From Vibrio orientalis CIP 102891 = ATCC 33934 (GTDB lineage Bacteria > Pseudomonadota > Gammaproteobacteria > Enterobacterales > Vibrionaceae): a stretch of 64,000 bases of DNA. The notes under the pieces are model-generated. The model had not been told where the DNA came from and ran no database searches. It worked only from the letters and a program-made list of their open reading frames with translations. Positions 47,016 to 55,585 of the stretch are shown here, one piece after another (the first letter of the stretch is position 1; the number at the start of each line of letters is the position of its first letter). The translations under genes and the position numbers were made by a program. The DNA lies in NCBI RefSeq assembly GCF_000176235.1, contig NZ_ACZV01000004.1, forward strand, positions 1,488,001-1,552,000. Direction: 5' to 3'.

Positions 47016-47818
47016 TGACGACAGCTTCTATTGATAGAGAATGGCAACGTTTTACCTTTAATGAGCGCATTGCAAGATTCGCAGCCTACCTTTGTTTTGT
47101 TTCGGCCATTGTATGGTCTTGGCAGACGGTAGAAGTCATTCCTGAGTTTCTCTACGACGCGCCGGCGCAGTTTGCGGATATGTTTGGTCGAATGGTGCCG
47201 CTCGATTATGGTTTCTACCCGACAACCATCCATGCTGCGCTGATTGAAACTTTGCACATCGCGACGTTAGGTACCTTGTTTACACTGATATTGGCAATTC
47301 CATTGGCATTGCTTAATGCGCCAAATATCACACCAAATAAAACGTTAAACTGGATAGCGCAGTTCTTCTTAGTGTCATCGCGTTCAGTAAACTCCTTAGT
47401 TTGGGCTTTACTTTTCATTGCACTGTTTGGTCCGGGTGTACTGGCGGGCATTATGGCGATTGCAGTCCGTAGTATTGGCTTCGTGGGCAAGCTATTGGCG
47501 GAGGCGATTGCCGAAGTCAATATGGGCACCATTGAAGCGCTAAAAGCGACAGGAGCTTCTTGGGCAAGTATCTTGATGAAAGGTTATTGGCCTCAGGTTA
47601 TGCCGGCATTCTTCTCGATTGTGCTGTTCCGCTGGGATATCAACGTGCGTGAATCTGCTGTACTTGGTTTGGTTGGTGCGGGTGGTATTGGTGTGGTTCT
47701 AAATGATGCTCAAAACCTATTTGAGTGGCAGAAAGTATCGATGGTACTAGTGAGCATTTTCGCTGTGGTTGTATTGGCTGAGGCATTGGTCGTGCATGTA
47801 CGTAAGAAGCTAATTTAA
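47015..47818 (+). CDS. phnE: PhnE-like ABC permease, second copy
   Basis: 267-aa permease paralogous to the preceding one, with the matching loop EAIAEVNMGTIEALKATGAS and FRWDINVRESAVLGLVGAGGIG. The two probably form a heterodimeric membrane channel, as in PtxC/PhnE pairs. Translation is coupled by a TAATG overlap and AAGGAG upstream. Last gene of the operon, followed by a terminator. Confidence 0.92.
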   Translation: MTTASIDREWQRFTFNERIARFAAYLCFVSAIVWSWQTVEVIPEFLYDAPAQFADMFGRMVPLDYGFYPTTIHAALIETLHIATLGTLFTLILAIPLALLNAPNITPNKTLNWIAQFFLVSSRSVNSLVWALLFIALFGPGVLAGIMAIAVRSIGFVGKLLAEAIAEVNMGTIEALKATGASWASILMKGYWPQVMPAFFSIVLFRWDINVRESAVLGLVGAGGIGVVLNDAQNLFEWQKVSMVLVSIFAVVVLAEALVVHVRKKLI

Positions 47819-47842
47819 GCTTAAGCCGTGTACAGCAAAAAC

Positions 47843-47870
47843 AAAAAGGCAGGGGGGACTCTGCCTTTTT
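47843..47870 (+). terminator. Terminator of the phn-type operon
   Basis: AAAAAGGCAG / CTGCCTTTTT ten-bp stem around an eight-base loop, with the T run forming part of the stem end. Confidence 0.85.
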
Positions 47871-47919
47871 CAATTAATCCATTATCAATCCCTTTCAGCT
47901 TGGCATCTTGTCAAAAAGG

Positions 47920-48093
47920 TTACTCGCTTAAAGTGTCGACAAGAGTTGGCTCATCATCAGGATGGTGAGTTTGGTGTTCTTCCAACCAATGCGGGTTGTT
48001 ATGTATTGCTTCTATCAGCTCTTGATCTACGTGGGCGAAGTAAAGGTCTTCTTCAGCTTTGCCTCTGAGTCTGAGTTTTTCCGTAAAGTCCAT
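47920..48093 (-). CDS. Small acidic hypothetical protein (57 aa)
   Basis: Starts MDFTEKLRLRGKAEEDLYFA at 48093, set by the strong AAGGAGG six bases upstream; an in-frame ATG at 48114 is rejected for that reason. The protein is highly charged, with histidine-rich HTHHPDDEP-like composition at its end. No signal or membrane segment. Unrecognised, probably conserved in Vibrio given the strong ribosome site. Confidence 0.65.
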   Translation of the reverse strand: MDFTEKLRLRGKAEEDLYFAHVDQELIEAIHNNPHWLEEHQTHHPDDEPTLVDTLSE

Positions 48094-48201
48094 GGCTTGC
48101 CTCCTTGGAATCACGACGTCCTATTTAAAGTATAGTTAGCCGTGACCCACCCAGAGGCGAAGGTCCACAATGATTGCTCAAAGTGAGAGGTTGGTAGGGT
48201 A

Positions 48202-48987
48202 TTAATTTTCGTTTTTGAGTACGAGCAACTGTTGGCTAAATTCAGAAAAGCCAAAGCCGCCTGGCTGACTCATGACAAGACTCGGTTTATGGCTCAATTT
48301 GTGCCAATAATGCTCTATGTTCTTAACGCCGACCGTCATTGGCAGTGTCTCGAACATTTGCTGGTCATTGAGCGAATCACCCACATAGCAGCATTTATCC
48401 AAAATCTCTTGCTCGTTGAGCCCTTTGCTTTTCAGGTAGGCAAACGCACTGTTGCGCTTAGAGTGTTCACCATACCAAGCGTTGATGTGAATAGAGCTCG
48501 CCGTCGCATGGGCGCCTAGTTGGTGGATTTGGGCCACAAGTTGTTCAATTACCCTTGGGTCAAGCGGTTCGCGGTTTTGGCCAATATCGATGGCGACTTC
48601 GCATAAGCGGTACGCTTGATCCAGAGTCAGGTTGATATCTGAATATTGACTCAGCAGTTGTTCGACTTGGCTCTTTAGTTCTGCTTGTTGGGAGCGCATG
48701 GTTTCAAGCGGAACGCTGCTTGTTAAGCTAATCCCGTGCTCCCCTTTTTCTAAGGTGAAAGCACCGTTTTCTCCCAGTACCGCATCCACTGGCCAAAGTT
48801 GCGCGATATGATCACACCAACCCGCACATGCGCCGGTGACGGCCACAATCTTGATTCCTTGCTGCTTAAGAGCGTTGAGAGCAATCAGTGTTTCTGGCGG
48901 AAGTTTGCCTTGCCAAGTCAAGGTATCGTCGACGTCAGTCAGTACCCATTCAATGTTTTTCCAATCCTTTGAAAGTACGTTTTCCAT
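48202..48987 (-). CDS. HAD-superfamily (IIB) phosphatase
   Basis: 261-aa cytoplasmic hydrolase. HAD motif I is LTDVDDTLTW near residue 18 with nucleophile Asp. Motif II is VAVTGACAGWCD, and motif IV is CCYVGDSLNDQQMF near residue 207. The cap between motifs II and III is of the C2/IIB type, as in Cof-like sugar phosphatases and mannosyl-3-phosphoglycerate phosphatases. Substrate unknown. It stands alone, followed by the small 57-aa gene on the same strand. Confidence 0.85.
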   Translation of the reverse strand: MENVLSKDWKNIEWVLTDVDDTLTWQGKLPPETLIALNALKQQGIKIVAVTGACAGWCDHIAQLWPVDAVLGENGAFTLEKGEHGISLTSSVPLETMRSQQAELKSQVEQLLSQYSDINLTLDQAYRLCEVAIDIGQNREPLDPRVIEQLVAQIHQLGAHATASSIHINAWYGEHSKRNSAFAYLKSKGLNEQEILDKCCYVGDSLNDQQMFETLPMTVGVKNIEHYWHKLSHKPSLVMSQPGGFGFSEFSQQLLVLKNEN

Positions 48988-49112
48988 CTATTCATATCGT
49001 GTTTTTGAGCGAATAGTTGAGTCTACCTAAGCCATGACGGAATTTCAGTGAGGTGAGTAAAGTTAACGGATTCTCAGTGACGGTTCACTTTTCAGCAATA
49101 ACGTTTCGTTGT

Positions 49113-49127
49113 TGTAAATAGTTATCA
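49113..49127. promoter_or_regulatory. Possible Fur box upstream of the AraC-type regulator
   Basis: On the minus strand it reads TGATAACTATTTACA, matching 11 of 14 fixed positions of the Fur 7-1-7 consensus TGATAATnATTATCA. It lies 70 bp before the regulator. Confidence 0.5.
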
Positions 49128-49198
49128 TTTTTATATAACCATTGGTACAATATCTAGCTTGGTAGTGTTAGAAATATCATTAATTTATCGGGGGCATT

Positions 49199-50128
49199 GT
49201 GGCAAAGGCATCTAATACAGCGAAGGCGGTAGCGACGTTTAATCGTATTAGTAAGGTTTTATCCTTTATTCACAGTCACCTGGATGCGCCGCTTTCACTT
49301 GAAGATATCGCGGCGCAGAGCTGTTGGTCTCGCTGGCAATTACAACGCGTCTTTCAGGCAGAGACAGGGTTGACGGTGGCCAACTATGTCCGTGAATTAA
49401 AACTTAGTGCAGCAGCCGAGTTGCTATTAGATTCTGATCAGAGAGTGATCGACATTGCCATCGCACTGGGCTTCAATTCTGAAATTGCCTTTAGCCGTGC
49501 GTTTAAGCAATTTTTTGGTCACAGTCCAAGAACGTACCGCAACAATGCCCAACGCATAGGGCTGAAAAAGCCGATTGAAGTGTCTGAAGTAAGTATCAAT
49601 GGCGCCAATGAGCTCGCGTTTGTTGAGGTCCGAATCGACACCAAAGAAGCCTTTATTCTGAAGGGGGTAAAAGGCGAGATTAAAGGGCTTTTCTCTCTAT
49701 TGCCTGATTTTTCCTATGTGGTACCAAAACTTTGGCAGCAGTTAGAGGCGATTGTTCACCCTTCCTCTGTGCCTCAAGGCCAACTACTTGGGGTCGTTGA
49801 TGTGACGAAAGCGGCTTTTGATGGCAGCAATCTTTTCTATTGGGCTGGGCTTGAGCTGCACCAGAGCACGCTAATGCCCCAATTGCCGAGCGTGGTTTCT
49901 GACGAGTTAGATATCTTGAATGTTCCCCAGCAAACTTACGCTGCGGTAAAACATAAAGGTCCGATAGAGACTTTGCCAAAAACCTTAGAGTGGTTCATTT
50001 TACATTGGTTACCGAATTCTGATTACCGCGGTATTGATGGCTATGAGCTGGAAGTATACCCGCAACACTACCAAGCGGATTCTCCAGATGCGGAGATGGA
50101 GTATTGGGTGCCGATCTCCAAGGTTTAA
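49199..50128 (+). CDS. AraC/Rob-type transcriptional regulator with GyrI-like domain
   Basis: 309-aa regulator. An N-terminal AraC double helix-turn-helix (residues ~20-115) contains DAPLSLEDIAAQSCWSRWQL and IDIAIALGFNSEIAFSRAFK. A C-terminal GyrI-like effector domain includes FVEVRIDTKEAFILKGVKG. The order matches Rob/SoxS-type fused proteins, which sense amphipathic ligands. GTG start at 49199. It lies 135 bp before a siderophore receptor and likely controls it, with Fur acting on both. Confidence 0.87.
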   Translation: MAKASNTAKAVATFNRISKVLSFIHSHLDAPLSLEDIAAQSCWSRWQLQRVFQAETGLTVANYVRELKLSAAAELLLDSDQRVIDIAIALGFNSEIAFSRAFKQFFGHSPRTYRNNAQRIGLKKPIEVSEVSINGANELAFVEVRIDTKEAFILKGVKGEIKGLFSLLPDFSYVVPKLWQQLEAIVHPSSVPQGQLLGVVDVTKAAFDGSNLFYWAGLELHQSTLMPQLPSVVSDELDILNVPQQTYAAVKHKGPIETLPKTLEWFILHWLPNSDYRGIDGYELEVYPQHYQADSPDAEMEYWVPISKV

Positions 50129-50217
50129 GCTGTTTGATAAACCCTCTCCACTGCCATTTTCTCGTTAACTTGCACCAAATTGTTAACTTTAATTTCCGTC
50201 TGCCTATATTATGCAAA

Positions 50218-50232
50218 TGATATTTATTCTCA
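50218..50232. promoter_or_regulatory. Fur box upstream of the siderophore receptor
   Basis: TGATATTTATTCTCA matches 12 of the 14 fixed bases of the Fur 7-1-7 consensus and lies 31 bp before the receptor start codon, typical for iron repression. Confidence 0.75.
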
Positions 50233-50263
50233 ATAAAGAAAAGCATTGGTATAGAAGAACAAC

Positions 50264-52423
50264 ATGGATAATACGATGACATTTAAGCGCTCAGCCGTAG
50301 CGCTCGCGTTGCTAGCGACATTTTCAGCTCCCATTTTAGCAGCCGATCAAAGCAACCCTGATACCACTCAACTTGAAACCATCACTGTGCTAGGTAAGGC
50401 GTATCGAAATACCGCAACCAAAACCGCACTGGAGCCAGAAGAAACGCCGCAAGGCATTACCGTTCTTGATGGTGAGTTGCTTGAACAGCGTGGCGTCAAA
50501 TCCGTATCTCAAGCGCTTCGCTATGCGCCGGGTGTAGTGACTGAGCAAAAAGGTGCATCAGTGACCATGTATGATAACTACTCAATTCGTGGTTTCGATA
50601 ACAAGAACGTTAACTACTACGATGGTTTGGCACTTCAGTACTTAAACGGTTGGAACTTACAGCCACAAATTGACCCTATTGCGATTCAGCAGATTGAGGT
50701 ATTTAAAGGCCCAACATCAGTTCTTTATGGTGCAATGCCACCGGGTGGTATGGTCAATATCATCGCTAAAAGCCCTCAGTTGCAAGACAGCACCTCAGTC
50801 GGTGTGGCGACGGGTTCTAGAAACTTGATGGAAGCTTCAATTGATACCACAGGGCAAATCGGCGATAGCAACTTATCTTACCGTGTTATTGCGCTTGCTC
50901 GTAAGCAAGATAGTCAGGTCGATTTCGCTGAAGAGGAACGTTACGTATTCGCTCCATCACTAGATTGGCAAGTGACCGATCGTACGTTAATCAACTTTAA
51001 CCTCTACTACCAAAATGATCCGTCGCTGGGTATCAACTCATCCCTGCCTTCTATGGGCATGGTGACTGACAGTCCAGTTGGTTCAATTTCATCTTCTACG
51101 TCAGCAGGAGACAAGAACTGGAGTACATTCGAACGTGAAGTTCTGATGCTGGGCTACAAAATTAACCACGATTTTGAGAGTGGTTGGAGCTTCTTACAAA
51201 ACGCTCGCTATACCGATGCGTCTTTGTATCAAGAAAACACTTATCACTACTGCGATGAAGCGAGCGGCTACTGTGATTTTAATGCTCAAACTGGCGAGTT
51301 AACTCGTAACATCTACAGCACCGATGAAAGCTCAACTGGCTTTGTGATTGATAACCAGTTGTCCAAGCTAGTTGTTACCGGTGATGTTGAACATAACTTA
51401 CTGTTTGGTTTTGATTACCAACAGCTAAGTGGTGATGCGAAATACACGACCTTCGGTCAAATCAGTGGCTTTAACGTCTTTAACCCGAACAACAACATGA
51501 TTGATCGTAGCCAACTGACAGCAACCAGTGTTAGCAACGATAAAGTGGATGTCGAGCAGTTAGGTTTCTACTTCCAAGATCAGTTGCGCTATAACGCACT
51601 TGTGTTGATTGCTGGTGGTCGCTACGACCAGTATGAATCAACCAGTAACTACAATGGCTTCGAGACCAAAGCTGACCAAAGTGAATTCTCTTACCGTGTT
51701 GGCGCATTGTATGAGCTATCCAATGGTATCTCTCCTTTCATCAACTATGCGACCAGCTTTGAACCTGTTGCTGGTGTAAGTGCATTTAACGAACCGTTCG
51801 AAGCAGAAACTGGCAGCCAAATCGAAGGTGGTGTGAAGTACCAGTCTGAAGGCGGTGCAGTGGAATCGACCGTGTCTGTTTTCCACATCGTTAAGGAAAA
51901 TGTGGTTATCACAGACCCATCATCTGCCGATTACCAAGGTCAGTTGCAAGTCGGTGAAGTGACGTCACAAGGCGCTGAGTTTGAAGCGCGTTGGTACCCA
52001 ACAGACTCTGTCGATGTACTGGCTAGCTACACCTACTTAGATGTTGAGATTACCGAAGATGGTGACAACGGCCTACAAGGAACGACGCCAATTTATGTAC
52101 CAGAACACTCGGCGACACTTTGGGCTAACTATTACGTAAGCTCGGGGGCATTAGACGGTGCTCGCTTGGGCGGTGGTGCTCGTTATGTTGGCGAAATGCA
52201 GATGGACGCGAGCAATACCCAAGGTAAAGTCCCTTCATACACGGTTGTCGATCTTTCTCTTGGCTATGATTTAGGTTATGCGAGCGACTCTTTAAGCGGT
52301 GCTCAAGCGAACCTTATCATCAACAACCTATTTGATACCGATAATTACACTTGCTACGACAAGTACAATTGTTGGTACGGAGCGGAGCAGTCAATCGAGC
52401 TAAATGTGAATTACGAGTTTTAA
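50264..52423 (+). CDS. TonB-dependent siderophore receptor
   Basis: 719-aa outer-membrane receptor. Signal peptide ends near ILA-AD at residue 27. The TonB box region is LETITVLGKAYRN, the plug carries RGVKSVSQALRYAPGV and QQIEVFKGPTSVLYGAMPPGG, and the barrel ends with NYEF. The RYAPGV and NIIAKSPQ plug style is that of hydroxamate (ferrichrome/ferrioxamine-type) receptors. Iron control is suggested by the Fur box and the neighbouring regulator. The exact siderophore is not determined. No ABC partner genes lie nearby. Confidence 0.9.
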   Translation: MDNTMTFKRSAVALALLATFSAPILAADQSNPDTTQLETITVLGKAYRNTATKTALEPEETPQGITVLDGELLEQRGVKSVSQALRYAPGVVTEQKGASVTMYDNYSIRGFDNKNVNYYDGLALQYLNGWNLQPQIDPIAIQQIEVFKGPTSVLYGAMPPGGMVNIIAKSPQLQDSTSVGVATGSRNLMEASIDTTGQIGDSNLSYRVIALARKQDSQVDFAEEERYVFAPSLDWQVTDRTLINFNLYYQNDPSLGINSSLPSMGMVTDSPVGSISSSTSAGDKNWSTFEREVLMLGYKINHDFESGWSFLQNARYTDASLYQENTYHYCDEASGYCDFNAQTGELTRNIYSTDESSTGFVIDNQLSKLVVTGDVEHNLLFGFDYQQLSGDAKYTTFGQISGFNVFNPNNNMIDRSQLTATSVSNDKVDVEQLGFYFQDQLRYNALVLIAGGRYDQYESTSNYNGFETKADQSEFSYRVGALYELSNGISPFINYATSFEPVAGVSAFNEPFEAETGSQIEGGVKYQSEGGAVESTVSVFHIVKENVVITDPSSADYQGQLQVGEVTSQGAEFEARWYPTDSVDVLASYTYLDVEITEDGDNGLQGTTPIYVPEHSATLWANYYVSSGALDGARLGGGARYVGEMQMDASNTQGKVPSYTVVDLSLGYDLGYASDSLSGAQANLIINNLFDTDNYTCYDKYNCWYGAEQSIELNVNYEF

Positions 52424-52471
52424 GCTCTTAAACACCTCAAGTAAATGGGCAGCTCATCATGGGCTGCCCTA

Positions 52472-52672
52472 TCTGATCTAAGCCGCTATTTTGGGTTGTC
52501 AGGAGGAGATGATACACCTCTGCAAACTTGCGAACGGCTCACTGCTCTTGGGGTAAAGACGGTAATCGTCAAACTTGGTGCTAACGGGTGTTTAGTCTCG
52601 GAATCGGGTGTCAATGAACCCTATAATGTATTAACAACGTACGCAGACGCCGCAAAGAATAAATTCAAATAG
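52472..52672 (+). pseudogene. kdgK: Truncated PfkB-family sugar kinase remnant (KDG-kinase-like)
   Basis: A 3' end-of-middle piece of a PfkB carbohydrate kinase: TPLQTCERLTALGVKTVIVK and LGANGCLVSESG match the conserved central strand of 2-dehydro-3-deoxygluconokinases. The N-terminal sugar-binding part and the catalytic GAGD segment are missing, and the reading frame stops ten bases before the eda start. It sits between a siderophore receptor and eda. The remnant suggests eda once followed an intact kdgK, as expected in an Entner-Doudoroff uronate cluster. Product inactive if made. Confidence 0.75.
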
Positions 52673-52682
52673 GAACAAAACA

Positions 52683-53312
52683 ATGCCTACCTTAAACGAG
52701 CAGCTACAAGCGCTGAAAGTTATCCCTGTTATTGCGATTGATAATGCACAAGACATTATTCCACTGGGTAAAGTGTTGGCGGAAAACGGCCTGCCAGCAG
52801 CAGAAATTACTTTTCGCTCAGAAGCGGCAGTAGAAGCAATTCGACTCTTGCGTGAAGCGCAGCCAGATATGCTGATCGGCGCAGGCACTGTGCTTAATAA
52901 AGAACAGGCGATGGCAGCAAAAGAAGCGGGCGCAACCTTTATTGTGTCACCGGGTTTTAACCCAAATACTGTCAAAGCGTGCCAAGAGATTGGTATTGAT
53001 ATCGTGCCGGGCGTAAACAACCCAAGCACCATTGAAGCGGCCTTAGAAATGGGCCTAACCACGCTCAAGTTCTTCCCAGCGGAAGCATCAGGTGGCGTAA
53101 ACATGGTTAAGGCATTGCTGGCTCCATACACCGACGTGAGTTTAATGCCGACGGGTGGAATCAATCCTGCCAACATCAAAGACTACTTAGCGGTGCCACG
53201 AGTACTGGCGTGTGGTGGCACATGGATGGTTGATAAAAAGCTGATTGAAGCAGGCCAATGGGACGAACTGGCTAAGCTCACTCGTGAAGCGGTTGCCCTC
53301 GTTTCCGAGTAA
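52683..53312 (+). CDS. eda: KDPG/KHG aldolase
   Basis: 209-aa class I aldolase cleaving 2-keto-3-deoxy-6-phosphogluconate to pyruvate and glyceraldehyde-3-phosphate. The Schiff-base Lys129 is in TLKFFPAEASGG, and Glu41 and Arg45 in EITFRSEAAVEAIR match the active site. It is preceded by a kinase remnant, so it is a former second gene of a kinase-aldolase operon. A terminator follows. Confidence 0.95.
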   Translation: MPTLNEQLQALKVIPVIAIDNAQDIIPLGKVLAENGLPAAEITFRSEAAVEAIRLLREAQPDMLIGAGTVLNKEQAMAAKEAGATFIVSPGFNPNTVKACQEIGIDIVPGVNNPSTIEAALEMGLTTLKFFPAEASGGVNMVKALLAPYTDVSLMPTGGINPANIKDYLAVPRVLACGGTWMVDKKLIEAGQWDELAKLTREAVALVSE

Positions 53313-53335
53313 TCACATTATCCCACGGTTTCCAA

Positions 53336-53370
53336 AGCGCCTCTATTCTGAATCAGATGGAGGCGTTTTT
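53336..53370 (+). terminator. Terminator after eda
   Basis: CGCCTC / GAGGCG outer stem with imperfect inner pairing, then five T residues. Confidence 0.7.
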
Positions 53371-53508
53371 GTTTTAGATAGCCGCTCATTTTCGATTCTA
53401 ATTCGCAGCCATGAGTGACTAGCTTTGAGTCGGCAAAAATTGTAATCCCCAACTTTTGTGCCTTTACTTTATCCCATAACTATAAACCCAATAATAATGG
53501 ATAACGTG

Positions 53509-55062
53509 ATGAGCAAACCTGTTATAGCTGCAAACAAACCAATCAAAGTCGAACTCACTGCCGGGGAAGAGAATTACTTCTGTACTTGCGGCCGTTCTAG
53601 CAATCAACCATACTGCGATGGCTCTCATGCAGGGACGGGCTTTAAACCCAAAGCCTTCACTACTGAAGAGAGTGGCGATGCCTACCTATGTCGCTGTAAA
53701 CATACCCAGAATCCACCGTTTTGTGATGGAGCCCATAAGCAATTTACTGATGCAGATGTTTGCAAGGAAGGCCCAGGGGTTCAGATCCAAACCATTGATG
53801 TCGCTCCAGCAGCAAGTGCAACCAAAGAAGAACCCACGGTTGAATTTATTCATCAGTTGGCGCGAGAAGGTTTAGCCAAAGTGGGACATCACGGCCCAAT
53901 GACCTCTATGGGTGTACCACGACATTTACTGCCCCATTGGGATGACATTCAAGTGATGGTGGCGCAGATGGCGAGCAAGCCATTAATGGAAGATGTGCCA
54001 GTCGCTACAGAGCTGATTATTGGCCCGCAAGCGAAAAAGCCGCTTAAACTGAATATCCCGTTGTTTGTCTCTGACATGAGTTTTGGTGCGCTATCTGAAG
54101 AAGCGAAAGTCTCTTTAGCCAAAGGGGCTGAGCTTGCCGGTACAGGCATTTGCTCGGGCGAGGGCGGAATGTTGCCAGAAGAGCAGGCAGCAAACTCACG
54201 CTATTTCTATGAGTTAGCCAGTGCCGGGTTTGGTTATGATGAGTCAAAGCTGAAGAATGTTCAGGCGTTTCATTTTAAAGGTGGTCAAGGCGCGAAAACC
54301 GGAACCGGAGGCCATCTTCCGGGCGCCAAGAATATTGGTAAGATTGCCCAAGTTCGCGGCATAGAGGCGGGAACGGCAGCGATATCTCCACCAACATTTA
54401 AAGACTTAACAACCACCGAAGATTTTAAGCAGTTTGCCAATCGAGTCAGAGAAGTCACTGGCGGTATCCCGATTGGTTTTAAGCTCAGCGCTAACCATAT
54501 CGAGGAAGATATTCAATTTGCTTTAGATGCCAGTGCTGATTACATCATCTTAGATGGCAGAGGGGGCGGCACGGGCGCCGCGCCGGAAATGTTCCGTGAT
54601 CATATCAGCGTGCCGACCATTCCTGCTCTAGCCAGAGCCAGAGCTTATTTGGACAAAGTCGGCGCTAGTGGTCGGGTTACCTTGATCATTACCGGAGGTC
54701 TGCGAGTGCCAATGGATTTTGTTAAAGCGATGGCGTTAGGGGCTGATGGTGTGGCGATTTCCAATAGTGCCATGCAGTCGATTGGTTGTGTTGCGGCAAG
54801 AATGTGTAACACCAACAATTGTCCCGCTGGGATTGCGACGCAAAAAGCGGACTTAAGACAAAGGCTCAATATCGATAAGGCGTCCAATCAATTGAAGAAC
54901 TTCTTTGAAGCGTCAACCGAGTTGATGAGTGTAATGGCAAGGGCGTGTGGTCACCATCAGTTGAGTCAGTTTAATCGTTATGACCTTGCGACTTGGGATC
55001 GGGAAATGGCCCACCTTGCGGGAGTTCGATATTCTGGAGTGGTGGACTTAACCCAAAATTAA
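53509..55062 (+). CDS. CDGSH iron-sulfur / glutamate synthase-like fusion protein
   Basis: 517-aa protein joining two CDGSH zinc-finger-like 2Fe-2S domains to an FMN glutamate-synthase (GltS) catalytic domain. First CDGSH: Cys25, Cys27, Cys36, His40. Second: Cys61, Cys63, Cys72, His76. GltS part from about residue 105: DMSFGALSEEAKVSLA, LDGRGGGTGAAPE and a 3Fe-4S type CVAARMCNTNNCPAG near residue 426. The ATG at 53509 is chosen because GGAT lies six bases upstream; longer ORFs start at 53458 and 53497. Likely an Fe-S flavoprotein redox enzyme; a glutamine amidotransferase domain is absent, so it is not a full glutamate synthase. Confidence 0.85.
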   Translation: MSKPVIAANKPIKVELTAGEENYFCTCGRSSNQPYCDGSHAGTGFKPKAFTTEESGDAYLCRCKHTQNPPFCDGAHKQFTDADVCKEGPGVQIQTIDVAPAASATKEEPTVEFIHQLAREGLAKVGHHGPMTSMGVPRHLLPHWDDIQVMVAQMASKPLMEDVPVATELIIGPQAKKPLKLNIPLFVSDMSFGALSEEAKVSLAKGAELAGTGICSGEGGMLPEEQAANSRYFYELASAGFGYDESKLKNVQAFHFKGGQGAKTGTGGHLPGAKNIGKIAQVRGIEAGTAAISPPTFKDLTTTEDFKQFANRVREVTGGIPIGFKLSANHIEEDIQFALDASADYIILDGRGGGTGAAPEMFRDHISVPTIPALARARAYLDKVGASGRVTLIITGGLRVPMDFVKAMALGADGVAISNSAMQSIGCVAARMCNTNNCPAGIATQKADLRQRLNIDKASNQLKNFFEASTELMSVMARACGHHQLSQFNRYDLATWDREMAHLAGVRYSGVVDLTQN

Positions 55063-55223
55063 ATGGTTTTGAGTTAGTACTCTCGCTAAAGTTTACCGAT
55101 AATATATTGAATAGTAAGGATTAAGAAACATCCTGTTCAATCTTTGAATTACCTTACTAATAAAATTATAAATTACCAACTAAAATTAACGGGTGCTTGA
55201 TGCGTTTATGGTTGGAGGTAAGC

Positions 55224-55415
55224 ATGAATTTTTTTGTCCAGTTTGATGAAGAAGGTATGTACCAAAATAACCCGTGGGATATTCCAGTCCCTTACTTAAA
55301 AGGGGAGGTACGTGCGCTGAATCCTCTGCTAGCCATGGTGCTGATTGAGAGAAATCAAGCTCACCTCTATCATAAAAACCAAGATCTCCAAGCTGAGCAT
55401 GGTGGCGTAAAGTAA
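55224..55415 (+). CDS. Small hypothetical protein (63 aa)
   Basis: Starts MNFFVQFDEEGMYQNNPWDI; the ATG at 55224 follows TTGGAGGTAAGC, an excellent ribosome site. Longer in-frame starts (55197 and beyond) have none. Acidic and aromatic N-terminal half, hydrophobic LLAMVLIERN stretch, no signal peptide. Unrecognised. Confidence 0.6.
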   Translation: MNFFVQFDEEGMYQNNPWDIPVPYLKGEVRALNPLLAMVLIERNQAHLYHKNQDLQAEHGGVK

Positions 55416-55585
55416 CCTACTCAGCTCAAATACGTTAGTACTTGTTGGTAAAGTGATCCATTTAGGTATGAATGGATCACTTTAGCGATGTCGTAACTGG
55501 AAATACCTGTTGTCACAATGGCAACACGCTAATTTCCCTTCATTGACATATTATCTTCGCAAACGATTACTGTGAGCGAACCACG

